From Candidatus Proximibacter danicus (GTDB lineage Bacteria > Pseudomonadota > Gammaproteobacteria > Burkholderiales > Rhodocyclaceae), in the NCBI GenBank assembly GCA_016710885.1, contig JADJUC010000024.1:1-9128 (forward strand): 9,128 nt of DNA. Reading direction: 5' to 3'. Positions 7,368 through 9,128 of this stretch are shown here, one piece after another. Numbering within the stretch: the stretch's first letter is position 1; every line of letters begins with the position of its first letter. The translations under genes and the position numbers were made by a program. Below the pieces are notes generated by a model. That model saw only the letters and a list, made by a program, of their open reading frames with translations. It did not search any database and was not told the DNA's origin.

Positions 7368-8263
7368 TGGATTTTTTCAGGGCAAGTAGTTGCAGCATGC
7401 GGGTAAGGAAAGGCCGCCAGTCGGGCAGCTCCAGGTCGAAATCGTGTTCGAGTTTACCGCAGTCAAGACGGGAGTTGGCTGGGCGAGGCGCGGGCAGCGG
7501 GTAATCAGCAGTACCGATGCCCGTTACTGACTCAAGCACCGGCAAACCTTCAAAGCCAGGCGTTGCCGCAGCCAAGCGCAGTATCTCGCGGGCAAACCCA
7601 CACCAGCTGACCGGGTTCGCTGCCGCCAAATGGTACAGACGGCACTCCTCGATCTGCGCTCCGCGCCGCGAGGCGGCCAGAATCTGGCCGGTGACATCCG
7701 AAATCAGAGCCGCCGGGGTCGGGGCGCCAATCTGATCATCGACAATGCGCAAGGCCCGGCCTTCGCCGGCCAGCCGGAGAATGGTCTTCACAAAGTTGTG
7801 GCCACGCGCACCGAACACCCAACTGGTGCGAAAGACCAATGCGCGACAACCGGCTGCGGCAACCGGCTCATCGCGTTTGGTTCGACCATAAACCGACAGC
7901 GGACAGGTCGGGCCGATCTCGACATAAAGGGCCTGTTTGCTGCCATCGAAAAACGTAGTCGGTCGAGTAATGCACCAGCAGGGCACCTGATTTCTTGGCG
8001 GCTTCGGCCATCGCACCGGGGGCGGTGACATTGATTGCCTGCGCCAGTTCCGGCTCGGTTTCGGCGCGATCGACGGCGGTATAGGCCGCGGCATTGACGA
8101 TGATTTTCGGGGCTACCGCCTGAATCACCGAGCGGATAGCTTCCGGACTCGCCAGATCGCACTGGGCACGATTGACGGTGGTTACCGTTCCCAGCGGCGA
8201 CAGCGAACGCTGCAACTGCCAGCCGACTTGGCCATCGCAACCGAAAAGCAGGATCGGCGTCAT
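7357..8263 (-). CDS. rfbD: dTDP-4-dehydrorhamnose reductase RfbD/RmlD (one frameshift)
   Basis: NAD(P)H-dependent SDR reducing dTDP-4-keto-L-rhamnose to dTDP-L-rhamnose, the last step. It starts MTPILLFGCDGQVGWQLQRS (GxxGQVG cofactor motif), then VNAAAYTAVDRAETE, HYSTDYVFDG (catalytic Thr), SVYGRTKRD (YxxxK, catalytic Tyr and Lys), RTSWVFGARGHNFVKTI and DQIGAPT. The frame breaks once, at 7949-7953: a run of five T in the coding strand where four fit DYVFDGS, so this is an insertion. Corrected length is 301 residues. After YGRTKRD the text goes straight to EPVAAAG where relatives often have a slightly longer GE-x-AV stretch; this may be real or a small in-frame gap. The ATG overlaps the rfbB stop as ATGA (8263-8260). 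Confidence 0.93.
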
Positions 8264-9128
8264 GCACGGTTCCCGTAGTTGGTATCGGTCCATTGTCGAT
8301 AGGCGCCCGAAGTGACGTGTTCGACCCACTCGGCATTCTCGATATACCAGCCCACGGTTTTCCTGATGCCGGTCGCGAAGGTTTCTGCCGGACGCCAGCC
8401 GAGTTCGCGCTCCAGCTTGCGCGCATCGATGGCGTAGCGCCGGTCGTGTCCGGGCCGATCGGTGACATAGGTAATCTGGTCACGGTAGGAGCCGGCGCTC
8501 TTCGGCCTGGCGGCATCGAGCAAATCGTACAGCGTATGCACGATGTCCAGATTCGGCATCTCGTTCCAGCCGCCGATGTTGAGACCTCGCCGACCCGGCC
8601 ACCTTCCAGCACACGCCGGATAGCAGCGCAGTGGTCGCCCACATAGAGCCAGTCACGAATTTGCTGGCCGTCGCCGTAGATCGGCAGGTTCTTGCCGGTC
8701 AGCGCGTTGTGGATCATCAGCGGATCAGCTTCTCCGGAAACTGGTAAGGCCCGTAGTTGTTCGAGCAGTTGGTGGTCAGCACCGGCAACCCATAGGTATG
8801 GTGATAGGCACGCACCAGATGGTCGGAGGCTGCCTTCGAGGCGGAGTATGGGCTGTTCGGCTGATAGGCGTTGGTTTCGGTGAAGGGCGGATCTTCGGCG
8901 GTAAGCGAACCATAGACCTCGTCGGTCGACACATGCAGGAAGCGGAAAGCCTGCCGCTCCGCCTCATTCAACCCGGCGTAATGGGCACGCACGCACTCCA
9001 GCAGATTGAAGGTGCCAACGATATTGGTTTCGATGAACTCGCCTGGCCGATGGATCGAGCGATCGACATGGCTCTCGGCAGCAAAGCTGATCACCGCACG
9101 CGGCTTGTATTGCGCCAGCAGCGCATTC
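8260..9128 (-). CDS. rfbB: dTDP-glucose 4,6-dehydratase RfbB/RmlB, 5' end outside the window (two frameshifts)
   Basis: NAD-dependent SDR converting dTDP-glucose to dTDP-4-keto-6-deoxyglucose, the second step of rhamnose synthesis. The window opens in NALLAQYKPRAVISFAAESH, so the cofactor motif and roughly the first 60 residues are missing at the right edge. Visible are AAESHVDRSIHRPGEFIETN, HVSTDEVYGSL (catalytic Thr-Asp-Glu), YSASKAASDHLVRAYHHTYG (catalytic Tyr and Lys), NCSNNYGPYQFPEKLIP, GDGQQIRDWLYVGDHC and TYVTDRPGHDRRYAID. One base is missing at about 8722-8723 (CC where CCC gives LIPLMIHNAL) and one near 8581-8582 (an A that restores GEVYNIGGWNEMP). It ends TDTNYGNRA, with the stop overlapping rfbD. 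It is the first gene of the rfbBDAC set seen here. Confidence 0.95.

Noticed and set aside
346..9128. Programmed ribosomal frameshifting or phase-variable homopolymer switches
   Set aside because: The breaks number about 20, fall in housekeeping-type enzymes, occur at short runs or none, and lack slippery heptamers with a following structure. A shared error process explains them better.
1..9128. A new defence system, mobile element, CRISPR array or RNA gene
   Set aside because: All stretches longer than about 65 bp are explained by nucleotide-sugar enzymes and one regulator. I saw no transposase, integrase, spaced direct repeats, or tRNA/rRNA-like sequence on either strand.

Overview
The window is one co-directional stretch of nucleotide-sugar genes, all on the minus strand (transcribed from position 9128 towards 1). 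It looks like part of an O-antigen, capsule or exopolysaccharide locus of a GC-rich proteobacterium. The protein families, including an EPS-locus winged-helix regulator, and a short dispersed-repeat-like element suggest a betaproteobacterium, perhaps Rhodocyclales-like. That placement is inference; there is no marker gene.

Layout in transcription order. (1) A dTDP-L-rhamnose module: rfbB (8260-9128, 5' end outside the window), rfbD (7357-8263), rfbA (6478-7367), rfbC (5835-6416). (2) A UDP-glucuronate 4-epimerase-type SDR (4834-5838), joined to rfbC by an ATGA overlap. (3) A 42-bp gap with a good sigma70-type promoter and a nested palindrome, followed by a small MarR/winged-helix EPS regulator (about 4408-4791). 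(4) A UDP-2,3-diacetamido-hexuronate module: a TviB/WbpO-type UDP-HexNAc 6-dehydrogenase (3119-4398), wbpB (2046-3103), wbpD (1462-2044), wbpE (346-1456). (5) The first 105 codons of another SDR-type epimerase/dehydratase (1-316), running off the left edge.

Together the genes would supply dTDP-L-rhamnose, probably UDP-galacturonate (or an N-acetylated equivalent), and UDP-GlcNAc(3NAc)A to glycosyltransferases outside the window. The regulator with its own promoter divides the rhamnose half from the diacetamido-uronate half.

The most important caveat is sequence quality. Nine of the eleven genes are interrupted by small indels: I count 20 events in 9.1 kb, 17 of them deletions, many in short C/G or A/T runs. 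Restoring them gives nine family-typical reading frames (rfbB incomplete only because of the window edge) with no nonsense or other damage. This looks like uncorrected sequencing error, not gene decay, so the genes are annotated here as full-length CDSs with frameshifts. I see no RNA gene, CRISPR array, insertion sequence or clearly novel system. The most interesting local signal is the promoter-operator region upstream of the EPS regulator.
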